Below, piece by piece: positions 17,517 through 26,955 of a DNA stretch of 64,000 bases. Each line of letters starts with the position of its first letter. Position 1 is the first letter of the stretch. The translations under genes were made by a program, and so were the position numbers. The stretch comes from Parabacteroides faecalis (GTDB lineage: Bacteria > Bacteroidota > Bacteroidia > Bacteroidales > Tannerellaceae): NCBI RefSeq assembly GCF_022809355.1, contig NZ_JAKZMM010000018.1, positions 1-64,000 on the forward strand, given 5' to 3'. Under the pieces are notes generated by a model that saw only the letters and a list, made by a program, of their open reading frames with translations, did no database searches and was not told where the DNA came from.

Positions 17517-18263
17517 ATGAAACTATTGGAAGGTAAAGTAGCCGTTATTACAGGCGCTGCCCGTGGTATCGGTAAAGCTGTTGCTTTAAAATTTGCTTCT
17601 GAAGGAGCAAACATTGCATTCACCGATTTGGTAATCGATGAGAATGGTCTGGCAACACAGAAAGAATTGGAAGCATTAGGCGTGAAAGCTAAAGGATATG
17701 CATCCAATGCTGCCAACTTCGAAGAAACACATCAGGTTGTAGCAGAAATCGTAAAAGATTTCGGACGTATTGATGTTTTGGTAAACAATGCTGGTATTAC
17801 CAAAGACGGTCTGATGATGCGTATGAGCGAAGGACAGTGGGATGCCGTACTGAATGTCAATTTGAAATCAGCATTCAACTTTATCCATGCTTGTACTCCT
17901 ATCATGATGAAGCAGCGTTCAGGTAGTATTATCAACATGGCTTCTGTAGTAGGTGTACACGGAAATGCCGGACAATGTAACTATTCTGCTTCTAAAGCCG
18001 GTATGATTGGTTTGGCAAAATCTATCGCACAAGAATTAGGTTCTCGCGGTATTCGTGCCAATGCAATTGCTCCGGGCTTTATCATCACAGACATGACTGC
18101 TGCTTTGTCTGAAGAAATCCGTCAGGAATGGTGCAAGAAGATTCCTTTGCGTCGTGGCGGTACACCGGAAGATGTTGCCAACATCGCTACTTTCCTGGCT
18201 TCTGATATGTCATCTTACGTATCAGGTCAAGTTATTCAGGTTGATGGTGGTATGAATATGTAA
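17517..18263 (+). CDS. fabG: 3-oxoacyl-ACP reductase
   Basis: Classical short-chain dehydrogenase (EC 1.1.1.100) that reduces 3-oxoacyl-ACP with NADPH in the fatty-acid elongation cycle. The 248 residues contain the dinucleotide motif TGAARGIG (12-19), NNAG (90-93) and the catalytic Ser143, Tyr156 and Lys160 (YSASK). The C-terminal SYVSGQVIQVDGGMNM ending is typical of FabG. It follows the KAS III gene by 22 bases. Confidence 0.95.
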   Translation: MKLLEGKVAVITGAARGIGKAVALKFASEGANIAFTDLVIDENGLATQKELEALGVKAKGYASNAANFEETHQVVAEIVKDFGRIDVLVNNAGITKDGLMMRMSEGQWDAVLNVNLKSAFNFIHACTPIMMKQRSGSIINMASVVGVHGNAGQCNYSASKAGMIGLAKSIAQELGSRGIRANAIAPGFIITDMTAALSEEIRQEWCKKIPLRRGGTPEDVANIATFLASDMSSYVSGQVIQVDGGMNM

Positions 18264-18268
18264 AACCC

Positions 18269-18327
18269 AATTGATAATGGACAATTGATTTCTGGATATT
18301 TTTCAGATCAATTGTCCATTGTCAATT
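18269..18327. repeat. Long hairpin between fabG and the pseudouridine synthase gene
   Basis: A 21-base arm at 18269-18289 is complementary to 18307-18327 with one mismatch; the core is AATGGACAATTGAT. It may terminate the fabG transcript, although no U tract follows, or be a copy of a dispersed palindromic repeat. Confidence 0.7.
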
Positions 18328-18344
18328 ATTAATAGTCAATAGAT

Positions 18345-19031
18345 TTGGAAGTCATCTACGAAGACAATCACATCATAGCAGTCAACAAAACCTGCCGGGA
18401 AATCGTACAAGGCGACAAGACGGGAGATACTCCGCTCTCTGACCTGTTGAAAGACTGGTTGAAGAAAAAGTATAACAAACCGGGGAATGTATTCGTCGGT
18501 GTTACCCATCGCCTGGACCGTCCGGTAAGTGGTGTCGTTATTTTTGCCAAGACCAGTAAGGCGTTGACGCGTTTGAATGAGATGTTCCGTACAGGAGCCG
18601 TTAAGAAAACCTATTGGGCTATCGTAAAGAATCGTCCGCCTAAAGAAGAAGATGAACTGGTAAACTGGCTAGTCCGAAACGAGAAGCAGAACAAAAGTTA
18701 TGCTTATGACACGGAGCGTCCTAACGCAAAGAAAGCGATTCTGCACTATCGGCTGCTGGCACATTCCGATAAATACTATCTCCTGGAAATTGATTTAAAA
18801 ACCGGTCGCCATCATCAGATACGATGTCAGCTGGCCAAAATGGGATGTCCGATCAAAGGAGACCTTAAATACGGCTTCGATCGTTCAAATCCTGATGGTG
18901 GAATCAGTTTGCATGCCCACAGTGCCTCATTTATCCATCCGGTATCAAAAGAAGCTATCGAAATCATTGCACCCGTACCATCCGACAACTTATGGAAGGC
19001 TATTACGGAAGGGGTTATAGAATCAACGTAA
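18345..19031 (+). CDS. RluA-family pseudouridine synthase
   Basis: Converts specific uridines of rRNA or tRNA to pseudouridine. The catalytic Asp58 lies in the motif HRLDRPVSG, and the later family motif KTGRHHQIRCQLA is at about 149-161. There is no N-terminal S4 domain, so it is a compact RluA/RluC-catalytic-domain type of 228 residues. The only usable start is TTG at 18345; an in-frame TAG lies four codons upstream and no ATG or GTG is available before the conserved YEDNHIIAVNK. The specific target site is not evident. Confidence 0.88.
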   Translation: MEVIYEDNHIIAVNKTCREIVQGDKTGDTPLSDLLKDWLKKKYNKPGNVFVGVTHRLDRPVSGVVIFAKTSKALTRLNEMFRTGAVKKTYWAIVKNRPPKEEDELVNWLVRNEKQNKSYAYDTERPNAKKAILHYRLLAHSDKYYLLEIDLKTGRHHQIRCQLAKMGCPIKGDLKYGFDRSNPDGGISLHAHSASFIHPVSKEAIEIIAPVPSDNLWKAITEGVIEST

Positions 19032-19041
19032 AATAGAAACA

Positions 19042-19089
19042 AATGATCACGAACCTAAAAACACTCAGTATTATTAGGTCGTGATCATT
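19042..19089. terminator. Bidirectional hairpin between convergent genes
   Basis: AATGATCACGAACCTAA (19042-19058) pairs with TTAGGTCGTGATCATT (19074-19089) with one bulged base. It sits between the plus-strand pseudouridine synthase gene and the minus-strand GH2 gene. The flanks are AT-rich but lack a clean U run. Confidence 0.6.
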
Positions 19090-19178
19090 TATATAACAAA
19101 TAACTCTACAGAAACAAAGTATAATATATATTATTATTCATGTAAGCATTTTACAATTAAATTTTAACTTTTTTTACT

Positions 19179-22100
19179 TCAATCACCAAACAATAAATTT
19201 AATTCATATAAACGACTATCAATAGTACTAGATTTATCTATTATTATATAAACATATTTTCCTTTTTTCCCTTTTTGAATCGTAAAACCATTATCCCATG
19301 TTTGGGCTTGATATTCCAATTTATCACCTTTCTCCTGTATAATGGGTTCCCCTTTCTTATCCTTGCAATTAGTCACATACAGGTTAAAACTTTTGATGCC
19401 TTCCGCTTTCACTGGCAGTTTCATGCCTGTTATATATCTCTCGGATTTCAATTCCATCTCAATAAGAACCGTATCCGCCCCTGCGGGTAAAATACAATAA
19501 GTTTTCGTTGATCCGTCGAACATATTCGATATAGGATATTCCACATTCTCATCCGAAGAATGAATTGATTGATAAACTCCACCCTCCATACTATCAGTGA
19601 AGAACAACTCTTTCAATCCAGGAACTTCTTCCGGATGAAAATCAGATGAATTCATATAATGTAAAATACTATATTTTAGCTGACGAGCCACTATACGTTT
19701 CTCCGGTGCAGATAAAATATCCAACATACAAATAAGTAATTTTCCCTTTCCTATACGAGTTTCCATAATTGCACCTAACTTATCATTACGCACAGGATGA
19801 TCTATTACCTGTAATATAGGTCTGTATGATGATGGTGTTTTATTAATTCTAGCAACTGATGCAGATGAAACTAATTCCCACCATTGCCAATTTGTATATC
19901 CATCTGTAGGAAATTCTTTAAAGATTGGATGTGTAGGATCACATAGTAACCCCATTGTTTTAGGTTGATAATCAAACAAAATAGTTGACCAAAAAGGATT
20001 AGAGAATGTCATCCGTTCGACATCGGGTGTATTATCCGGAACCAACAAAACAATCGAGCCATTTTCTATTTCCTTCAATAATTCCGGAGTCGCACTTTTT
20101 GCAATAATTACCTTGTCTTGCTCATCATCGACCTGTTCAGGATAAGTCCATACATCATACTCATTAGTGATTCCCAAAGAAGGAATCTCCAACCGTACAT
20201 CCAATTTAGAGGCTTTTACGAATTTATTTAAAGGGAAATTTATATGACCGCAAGAGAATACCTGCCCTTGCGGGATTCTATTTAATTCCAAACTATCAGC
20301 GTACACCACATGATCATCACATAAGACATCCCAATATATATGAATATCATCCAAGTCATGCTTGCTATAATTTGGGATAACAACCTCTCCTATAAAAGTC
20401 TCTTGATTTTTCCATGTTCGTTTGGGCATCTTCAATAACAATGTAACATCATTGCATGATTGGCGAAACTTTTCCGGTGTGATAAGTCCTTTACTATCCC
20501 AAAACGCATTCAACAACCCGATCAATGCACTACCTTGCGCCTGATAATCTCGCAAATCAAGAAGCTGGAATCCATCCATACCGGGTGTACGCAACACACG
20601 TTCTATATCTTCTTTATACAAAAGAGCTGCTAATTTTCCTGAAGCCATTAGAAAATCGGAAGCCATATTCCCCATCCCCTTTTGTTCCAAAAGACTTTTA
20701 AATACTTCCAGATTCCTAGGAGATAAAACTCCTGTATATCTTTCGATCTCCGAAAAATCCGGATATACTTCCCATTGGCCAAGCTCATGTGTAATGATCG
20801 GACATTGATTATAGGGAGTAACCAATGTATACGAATAATCTTTCGCCGTATTAGGACATTCCGTATTGAAATAACTTCCCATTCGACGTTCGAATCTCTT
20901 ACCATCAACTTTTACTGCGTGAGCCACCTGGAACTGATCCCCTTGAAGAGGTAAATATCTCCCCATCGCTTCAAGATTAGCACTTCCTGCATATAAATGT
21001 CTATTATCATGTTTCTTGCCATAATCTACCCACTTTTCCAACACAGAAGCATCACCTCTCAATTCATTTCCCATACACATCAGTAAGAATGAAGGATGAT
21101 TACCATACGTATCTAAGAGCCGTTGTAGTTCAGAAAAAAGGAACTCATCTCGAGAGGCGTCTTGCCCGACTAATGTATGCTCCCAGTCTTGAGAAAACAG
21201 TGTTAGTTCCGGTTGTAAATAAATACCAACCTCATCTGCAGCTTCAAAAGCAGCTTCAGGCGGGCACCATGAATGAAAACGCCAATGATTCATCCCGTAG
21301 TCTTTCCCTGTTCGGAATATTTTGATCCAGTCTTCTTTATTCATAGACGGATAACCTGTTAATGGAAAACTACCAGCATCATGTTCACCACGAAGGAATA
21401 AGGTATAGCCATTTATCTGTAATTTTCCGTCCTCCACAGAAACATCTCTAAAACCAAATTTCACTTGTTCTTTCCCTTTATAAGAACCAAACTTATACTC
21501 TACTTCCAGCGTATATAAATAAGGAGTATATTCATCCCATGCTAACAAAGGGTGTTCTGATTGTAAAAGGACTGAAAAATCTATAACTCCTTTCTGACTA
21601 ACAATCCATTCCTTTTTATTTAAGATGACTTGTCCGTTTGGATCTAATACAGTAAAATCAAATGTTCCTTTCTTCGCTTTCTTTGCATAGTTAACCAATT
21701 CCCCCTTAACATGCAAACTTCTTTCTTTTAACGACGGATAACATTGTATACCTTCCACCGAGATTTTATCTTTTGCTTCCAAAAACAAATCACCTATAGC
21801 TCCATTCCAAACAGTTTGTATTCCGGGAGCATACCCATGACTCCACGAGCCTAAATGGACATAGGGAGAATTATCAATGCACAAACGGATTTCGTTACTC
21901 CCAACTTTTAAATAGTCACTAATATCATATTGATGAGGGGTACACAGACTATGTTCTTCATCCACATAATGCCCATTTATCCACAAACGGGTTTGCCACA
22001 TACAACGTTCCAAAGATAGTATAACTCGCTTATCTTTCCATTCCTTGGGAATTTCAACTTTTTTTTGATACCAAGCAATTCCTATAAATACATTCTTTCG

Positions 22101-22331
22101 GGCTAATTGCCAGATTTCAGAATTACCCGTATATAACTTTGTCCCTGATATATGTTTCTCTCCAATACCTGCCTCATCTGTTGATCCAGGCAAGTTTATT
22201 TCTGAGTCAAACTTAGTCGAATCTAATGAAAATTTCCATGATCCTGCCAAATTAATCCGTTCTTGTTGTGCATTACACGGTAGTCGAAAAATCAAACATA
22301 ATAAGAAAAGACTACTAATAATTCTATTCAT
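19179..22331 (-). CDS. Glycoside hydrolase family 2 protein
   Basis: A secreted 1050-residue enzyme, signal peptide ending CNAQ at about residue 22. Domains in order: GH2 sugar-binding jelly roll (about 30-185), Ig-like GH2 domain (about 190-295), TIM barrel (about 300-560), and a long C-terminal part that ends in a discoidin-like beta domain (about 930-1050). The likely acid/base is Glu422 in CMGNEL, and HELGQW (Glu515) is the probable nucleophile region. GH2 includes beta-galactosidases, glucuronidases, mannosidases and others; activity cannot be chosen from sequence alone. Last gene of the PUL, 26 bases after the 953-residue protein. Confidence 0.85.
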   Translation of the reverse strand: MNRIISSLFLLCLIFRLPCNAQQERINLAGSWKFSLDSTKFDSEINLPGSTDEAGIGEKHISGTKLYTGNSEIWQLARKNVFIGIAWYQKKVEIPKEWKDKRVILSLERCMWQTRLWINGHYVDEEHSLCTPHQYDISDYLKVGSNEIRLCIDNSPYVHLGSWSHGYAPGIQTVWNGAIGDLFLEAKDKISVEGIQCYPSLKERSLHVKGELVNYAKKAKKGTFDFTVLDPNGQVILNKKEWIVSQKGVIDFSVLLQSEHPLLAWDEYTPYLYTLEVEYKFGSYKGKEQVKFGFRDVSVEDGKLQINGYTLFLRGEHDAGSFPLTGYPSMNKEDWIKIFRTGKDYGMNHWRFHSWCPPEAAFEAADEVGIYLQPELTLFSQDWEHTLVGQDASRDEFLFSELQRLLDTYGNHPSFLLMCMGNELRGDASVLEKWVDYGKKHDNRHLYAGSANLEAMGRYLPLQGDQFQVAHAVKVDGKRFERRMGSYFNTECPNTAKDYSYTLVTPYNQCPIITHELGQWEVYPDFSEIERYTGVLSPRNLEVFKSLLEQKGMGNMASDFLMASGKLAALLYKEDIERVLRTPGMDGFQLLDLRDYQAQGSALIGLLNAFWDSKGLITPEKFRQSCNDVTLLLKMPKRTWKNQETFIGEVVIPNYSKHDLDDIHIYWDVLCDDHVVYADSLELNRIPQGQVFSCGHINFPLNKFVKASKLDVRLEIPSLGITNEYDVWTYPEQVDDEQDKVIIAKSATPELLKEIENGSIVLLVPDNTPDVERMTFSNPFWSTILFDYQPKTMGLLCDPTHPIFKEFPTDGYTNWQWWELVSSASVARINKTPSSYRPILQVIDHPVRNDKLGAIMETRIGKGKLLICMLDILSAPEKRIVARQLKYSILHYMNSSDFHPEEVPGLKELFFTDSMEGGVYQSIHSSDENVEYPISNMFDGSTKTYCILPAGADTVLIEMELKSERYITGMKLPVKAEGIKSFNLYVTNCKDKKGEPIIQEKGDKLEYQAQTWDNGFTIQKGKKGKYVYIIIDKSSTIDSRLYELNLLFGD

Positions 22332-22357
22332 ATCATTGATACATTTTATATATCACA

Positions 22358-25219
22358 CTATTTACTATTTAAAAACCTACTATCCAAATATTCATCATCC
22401 CATGAATCATAAAGCCCATCCATTATCCGATGGATATTGGGGAAACTATTTATAATTTTCAATACAGCTTCTTTATCCTCATATTGATAAATGGGCCTAT
22501 TCATATTCCATATCTGATGATGCAAATCAAATTGAGGAGCTGACACAATCAGATCAGATACATCTGTCTGTTTTAATGCTTCAATATTCTTATTTAAATT
22601 TGTTTTATCCAATAATAATAAGGCTATTGAAGGAGCCAATGAAAAATTCGGACGTTCTACATGCTTTACCGTACTAATAGCGGATTGAACGTCTGCTGCA
22701 GCTCTTCGGTAAGAAGGACGATAAACGACCTGAATATTTTTCCCTTTCGCATAATCTGCTATAATCTGAAATGATTCAACTAACGACTTATTGAATTGCT
22801 CTTCTGTAAAATTATTTTCTATTGTTCTTTGAGATGAAATGATCAATTTATCACTTCCCAAGATGGACATCTTATCTATGATTTGCTTGATCCTATTCAT
22901 ACTTTTCTCATAATAAACTTTATCATTATTTACTATTCGAAGATCTGGATACAAGTTTAAACCGGAAGTTAGATCAACAGATATTTTTAGTTTTTGGCGT
23001 TTCAGCCAACCAGACTCTTCTGCCAGAACATTCTTTTCTTTTTCTTCCAAATATCTCCAATCAATTACTACCCGATCATAATGAGCAAAAAATGTGGGCC
23101 GAGATAATATCTCTTCTTTTATATTCCGAATATTTCTTAGTACTAATGCAGATCCAGTATTATTAGGTACTGGAGAAATTTTGGCTGCCACACTGACTTT
23201 TGGATTTTTTATTTTAATGCGGAAAGCTCTGGTTCCTCCACCGGCAATGATAGAGGACGTATTTTTCCCTGGAGATACAGATACAACTTTAGGTGTATAT
23301 CCAACAGCCTTCATTTCATCATGGTTAATTTTCAGTTCTTCGATAGACGATATTTCCCCTATTTTTGAACGGATGTCAAATGTACAAGGATTCCAACTGC
23401 TATTAGTAATTAAAACAGAATACTCATTGGCACTTTTCACGCATGTAACAAGACTCAAATTCGGATCTGTTTCAAACAACGTATAAGTAGAAAACAAATC
23501 TTCCATATATGCTTGTACGTGTTTCAACATCGGATATGGTTTGTCTAATGGTTGATCTTCTTTTATCTTAACCGGAAGAGGACATTGAGGATGTTCTGAA
23601 ACACCAAAAGGAGAAGCTATGACCGTTACTTTTCCTGCTCCTTCAGTTATTTCTACAATAGCAGGGACATCACCACAAGTCTGAATAACAGTAGCTTTTT
23701 GAGGTAGTTCTAACTCAGATAAGACAAAAGAATCATTTTCTTTTATAGTTTCTCCACCATAGACAATGGATGAACTTACATTAACTTCTCCTTTCACTTG
23801 AATACCAGCAATTCCATCGGGTAAATTTTTCAAAGAACCAGAAGTTATAACCAGATGACCACCATTTTGGACATACGCATTTAATTTGTCTTTTACCTCA
23901 ATATTGGATTGTAATTCATCTGTGATCACCAGCAACGGATATTGTTTAAGTACCCACAAGGGAGCATCACTCATAAGGCAATCGACCATATCTCCAAAAG
24001 GAGTTGGCGTAATAAAACCTCTTTCATCATGATAATACGAAGCATCCTGATATCCCGGATATATGATATTCAACATATTGTCAGTTAAATAATCCGATTT
24101 TTCATAAGGTAAATTCCCCCAAACTTTATAAGCGTCGCCAGAATAAAGATGTCTGGGGAAAGACCATCCTGAAAAGAAATCTGTCATGAAAGCAACAGGC
24201 GTGTACATGGTTCCAGGATCTTGATACTTTTCAGACCATTTTACAGCTTCTTGTTGTATTTTACCTATTGGACTCAATCTCTTTTCATCTATTTCCATAG
24301 AACCCTCGAACCCAACAGCCACACAATCATAGAATAAATGTGTATACATCAAACGTTTTAGCAAACTTAAAGATGTTCCTTTTAAAGGATTACCTGCATT
24401 ATAATCGTTCTCAGCATAGCTAATCGTCTTTGGATCATAATTCTTCCAACCCCATCGGTTCCAAACGGAAGCATTTCCAAACCAATGTACACCATATTGC
24501 TTTCCTGCTCCGCGTATAAATGAATAATAGATCTGAGAATTGGGAAGTCCTTGAGCTGTTTCAGCACCTATCAATGTATAAATACCTTCCTTCAAAAAAT
24601 AGTGTCCAAAATTCAAAGAAACCAATGTTGCCAACTTGTTACCCAATTGGTTTCCCATCTCTTGGAAATGACGTTGAAAATTAAAATATTGTTGTTTCCT
24701 ATCACTTCCCATAGGATACATTCTCGGAGCAAAACTTCCTACATAACGACCATCTTGTTCCCCATTATCCATACCTAGCCAACGTTCTCCCAATTCATTT
24801 TTAAATAAATCAAGAACACCATCTGGAATAACAAATTGTTGCCAATAACCACCAGGACCGGAACCAGGAATGTAGCCCCATAAATCAAATAAATATAAAT
24901 TTCTCTTCTTTATTTCCGAAACAACCTCTTTCAAATTATCTTGATAAATCAATGGATAGGACACCCACAATATATTCCCTAGTTTATATTTGTCAACCCA
25001 TAAAGACATACGTTCCTTATAGTTATCTCCTGAAAGGTCTCTTAAAGCAATAAATTGTGTTTTATTATCAAATACAGAATAATCTGGGGCTTTAACATGG
25101 TATCTTAAATGATCTGGATGTTCTTTTACATCTAAATCATAAGGATATATCACTTTATTTTGAGCAAACAAACAACAATAGCTGCTACACAATAAAAATA
25201 TATAAATGAAAGTTTTCAT
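22358..25219 (-). CDS. Large secreted PUL protein, unrecognised family, glycosidase-like
   Basis: A 953-residue protein with signal peptide (ends CLFAQ, about residue 20). I do not recognise the family. The first 400 residues look like a TIM-barrel glycoside hydrolase (aromatic-rich, ending FFSGWSFPRHLY). Residues about 430-475 (LWVLKQYPLLVITDELQ, then NGGHLVITSGSL) resemble the Rossmann/GATase-like domain that follows the barrel in GH42-type enzymes. Residues about 700-950 look like a second TIM-like barrel (RIKQIIDKMSILGSDKLIIS; QVVYRPSYR), loosely like xylose-isomerase/AP-endonuclease-2 folds. It lies between GH43 and GH2 genes, so a role in the same glycan is likely. Fold assignments are tentative. 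Confidence 0.7.
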   Translation of the reverse strand: MKTFIYIFLLCSSYCCLFAQNKVIYPYDLDVKEHPDHLRYHVKAPDYSVFDNKTQFIALRDLSGDNYKERMSLWVDKYKLGNILWVSYPLIYQDNLKEVVSEIKKRNLYLFDLWGYIPGSGPGGYWQQFVIPDGVLDLFKNELGERWLGMDNGEQDGRYVGSFAPRMYPMGSDRKQQYFNFQRHFQEMGNQLGNKLATLVSLNFGHYFLKEGIYTLIGAETAQGLPNSQIYYSFIRGAGKQYGVHWFGNASVWNRWGWKNYDPKTISYAENDYNAGNPLKGTSLSLLKRLMYTHLFYDCVAVGFEGSMEIDEKRLSPIGKIQQEAVKWSEKYQDPGTMYTPVAFMTDFFSGWSFPRHLYSGDAYKVWGNLPYEKSDYLTDNMLNIIYPGYQDASYYHDERGFITPTPFGDMVDCLMSDAPLWVLKQYPLLVITDELQSNIEVKDKLNAYVQNGGHLVITSGSLKNLPDGIAGIQVKGEVNVSSSIVYGGETIKENDSFVLSELELPQKATVIQTCGDVPAIVEITEGAGKVTVIASPFGVSEHPQCPLPVKIKEDQPLDKPYPMLKHVQAYMEDLFSTYTLFETDPNLSLVTCVKSANEYSVLITNSSWNPCTFDIRSKIGEISSIEELKINHDEMKAVGYTPKVVSVSPGKNTSSIIAGGGTRAFRIKIKNPKVSVAAKISPVPNNTGSALVLRNIRNIKEEILSRPTFFAHYDRVVIDWRYLEEKEKNVLAEESGWLKRQKLKISVDLTSGLNLYPDLRIVNNDKVYYEKSMNRIKQIIDKMSILGSDKLIISSQRTIENNFTEEQFNKSLVESFQIIADYAKGKNIQVVYRPSYRRAAADVQSAISTVKHVERPNFSLAPSIALLLLDKTNLNKNIEALKQTDVSDLIVSAPQFDLHHQIWNMNRPIYQYEDKEAVLKIINSFPNIHRIMDGLYDSWDDEYLDSRFLNSK

Positions 25220-25261
25220 AGGCTTCTAATATTTATTAGGTGAAAAAATTTTTTTGAAGGA

Positions 25262-26833
25262 TTATTCATACATAAAATAATCGATATCAACGAATCCTTC
25301 TTCTCTTTCGTCGTTAAAACAATAAATTCCGATACGATCTCCCCGGTAAAAACCCCACACCATTTGATAACCGGTATCAAGGGTTGTAAAAGACTTTCCG
25401 TCCAAACTATAGGAGAAATGGGAAACACCATCTAATCCCCAATTGGATTTGAACCATATATATTGCGTCCTAATTTTTCTGATTCTTTTAACTTCGTCAT
25501 TTTCCCGAAATTCAAGAAAATAAATATCTCCTTCTTTAAATACTCCAATAGCTCCATGTTGTGATGAAAAATGGCAAAGACCACTTCTTTGTCCGTTTGC
25601 CATCTTGGAAATATCCATTTTAACAACAACTTCGTTTTTTTCTTTCCGGAAACAACGTTGTGTTAAAGTATTTCCGGCCTTTAATAATTGATTCGGCTTT
25701 AATGGTCGGAATGCTTTTAGTCTCATCCAGCCAGGACGATCAGTCAAAGAATACATTTCTGACCGAGGCTGATAATTCCACTGCCATTGTGAGTTAAGTA
25801 TAGAACTGTTAAAGTTATCACTCTTTTGGATCTTGAACTTGTCACCATCTTTGGATGGTAATTTCCCAGACCAAACCATCGAACCAATACCATGCTTTGA
25901 TTTACCAATAATAGGCCATTCATTTTCCCAAACTACTGGTAAAAGACTAACGATTCTTCCACTCCAATCACCTGTTCCATGGTGAGTAAGAAAATACCAA
26001 TTTCCATCTTTTCCTTGAATAATACCTCCTTGGTTAGGTTCCATTGCTTCACGAGAGGGCAACGCTAGTTGTTTTTCTTCTTGGTAAGGTCCAAACATGT
26101 TTTTTGCACGTTTAGCCATCACATATCGCCCAATACCAGATTTGTGTTCACTAAAGATCAGATAATACCATCCATTCACTTTTATAAGTTTATTAGCCTC
26201 TCGCCCATTCCCTGAGTTAATAAGTAAAGCAGATTCTCGGTCTATCCATTTTCCGTCTGCTGACATCTTAAATAAATACGTTTTGTAATCATCAGCAAAA
26301 TGAGTGCCGACAAAACAGGCTTCTCCATTTTCATCCCACATAACAGTACAATCATCCCAACCCGCCTCTGAAAGAAGGGGAGTAAGTGGTTCCCAAGGTC
26401 CTTCTGGTTGGCTGGCAGATGTCATGAAATAACCTTCGTCTGGAGTTCCAAAGTATAAATAAAAACGATGATTATGATAGCGTAGAGTTCCCGCCCACAC
26501 ACCTCGACCACAGCGATTCATGCGGTCCCAATTTAATGCTGGAGAAATTTCTGTTAAGTCTGCAATTATATTTCCGCAAATTCTCCAATTTACTAAGTCC
26601 TTTGAATGTAGTATTGTCATCCCTGGAGAAAATTGCATAGTTGATGATATGGCATAATAGTCATCTCCAACACGAATGCAATCAATATCACTATAGTCTG
26701 AAGGGATGATCGGATTTAAATAAGTTCCATTTCCTTGATCACCCCATTTTGTCCAATATCCCCATTTTTCAGGTTGGGCTGTTATATCATGGCAAAAAAT
26801 AAGACCAACGACAATCAACAAAAAGTACCTCAT
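25262..26833 (-). CDS. Glycoside hydrolase family 43 protein
   Basis: Secreted five-bladed beta-propeller glycosidase (523 residues, signal peptide ends DITAQ). The three family acids can be placed: Asp in PSDYSDIDCIRV (about 45-50), Asp in GWDDCTVMWDENG (about 165-170), and Glu in GREANKLIKVNGWYYL (about 213). A C-terminal beta-sandwich (about 345-523) is of the GH43_C2/DUF1349 type. GH43 enzymes are mainly arabinofuranosidases and xylosidases, some galactosidases. It is third in the PUL after susD, from which it is separated by a hairpin. Confidence 0.9.
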   Translation of the reverse strand: MRYFLLIVVGLIFCHDITAQPEKWGYWTKWGDQGNGTYLNPIIPSDYSDIDCIRVGDDYYAISSTMQFSPGMTILHSKDLVNWRICGNIIADLTEISPALNWDRMNRCGRGVWAGTLRYHNHRFYLYFGTPDEGYFMTSASQPEGPWEPLTPLLSEAGWDDCTVMWDENGEACFVGTHFADDYKTYLFKMSADGKWIDRESALLINSGNGREANKLIKVNGWYYLIFSEHKSGIGRYVMAKRAKNMFGPYQEEKQLALPSREAMEPNQGGIIQGKDGNWYFLTHHGTGDWSGRIVSLLPVVWENEWPIIGKSKHGIGSMVWSGKLPSKDGDKFKIQKSDNFNSSILNSQWQWNYQPRSEMYSLTDRPGWMRLKAFRPLKPNQLLKAGNTLTQRCFRKEKNEVVVKMDISKMANGQRSGLCHFSSQHGAIGVFKEGDIYFLEFRENDEVKRIRKIRTQYIWFKSNWGLDGVSHFSYSLDGKSFTTLDTGYQMVWGFYRGDRIGIYCFNDEREEGFVDIDYFMYE

Positions 26834-26900
26834 ATCTTGTTTATTGAATAATTCTATATAAAATAATCTATACTTTCATTAATCACGTCTAGACAAAATA

Positions 26901-26943
26901 AACTTTCACCACAATCCAACGGGATTAGATTGTAGTGAAAGTT
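26901..26943 (-). terminator. Hairpin between susD and the PUL enzyme genes
   Basis: On the minus strand AACTTTCACTACAATC (26943-26928) pairs with GATTGTGGTGAAAGTT (26916-26901) over 16 bases (G-U allowed), then TATTTTGTC. It could be a partial terminator that sets the ratio of SusCD to enzymes. Confidence 0.65.
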
Positions 26944-26955
26944 GATTAATAATAC

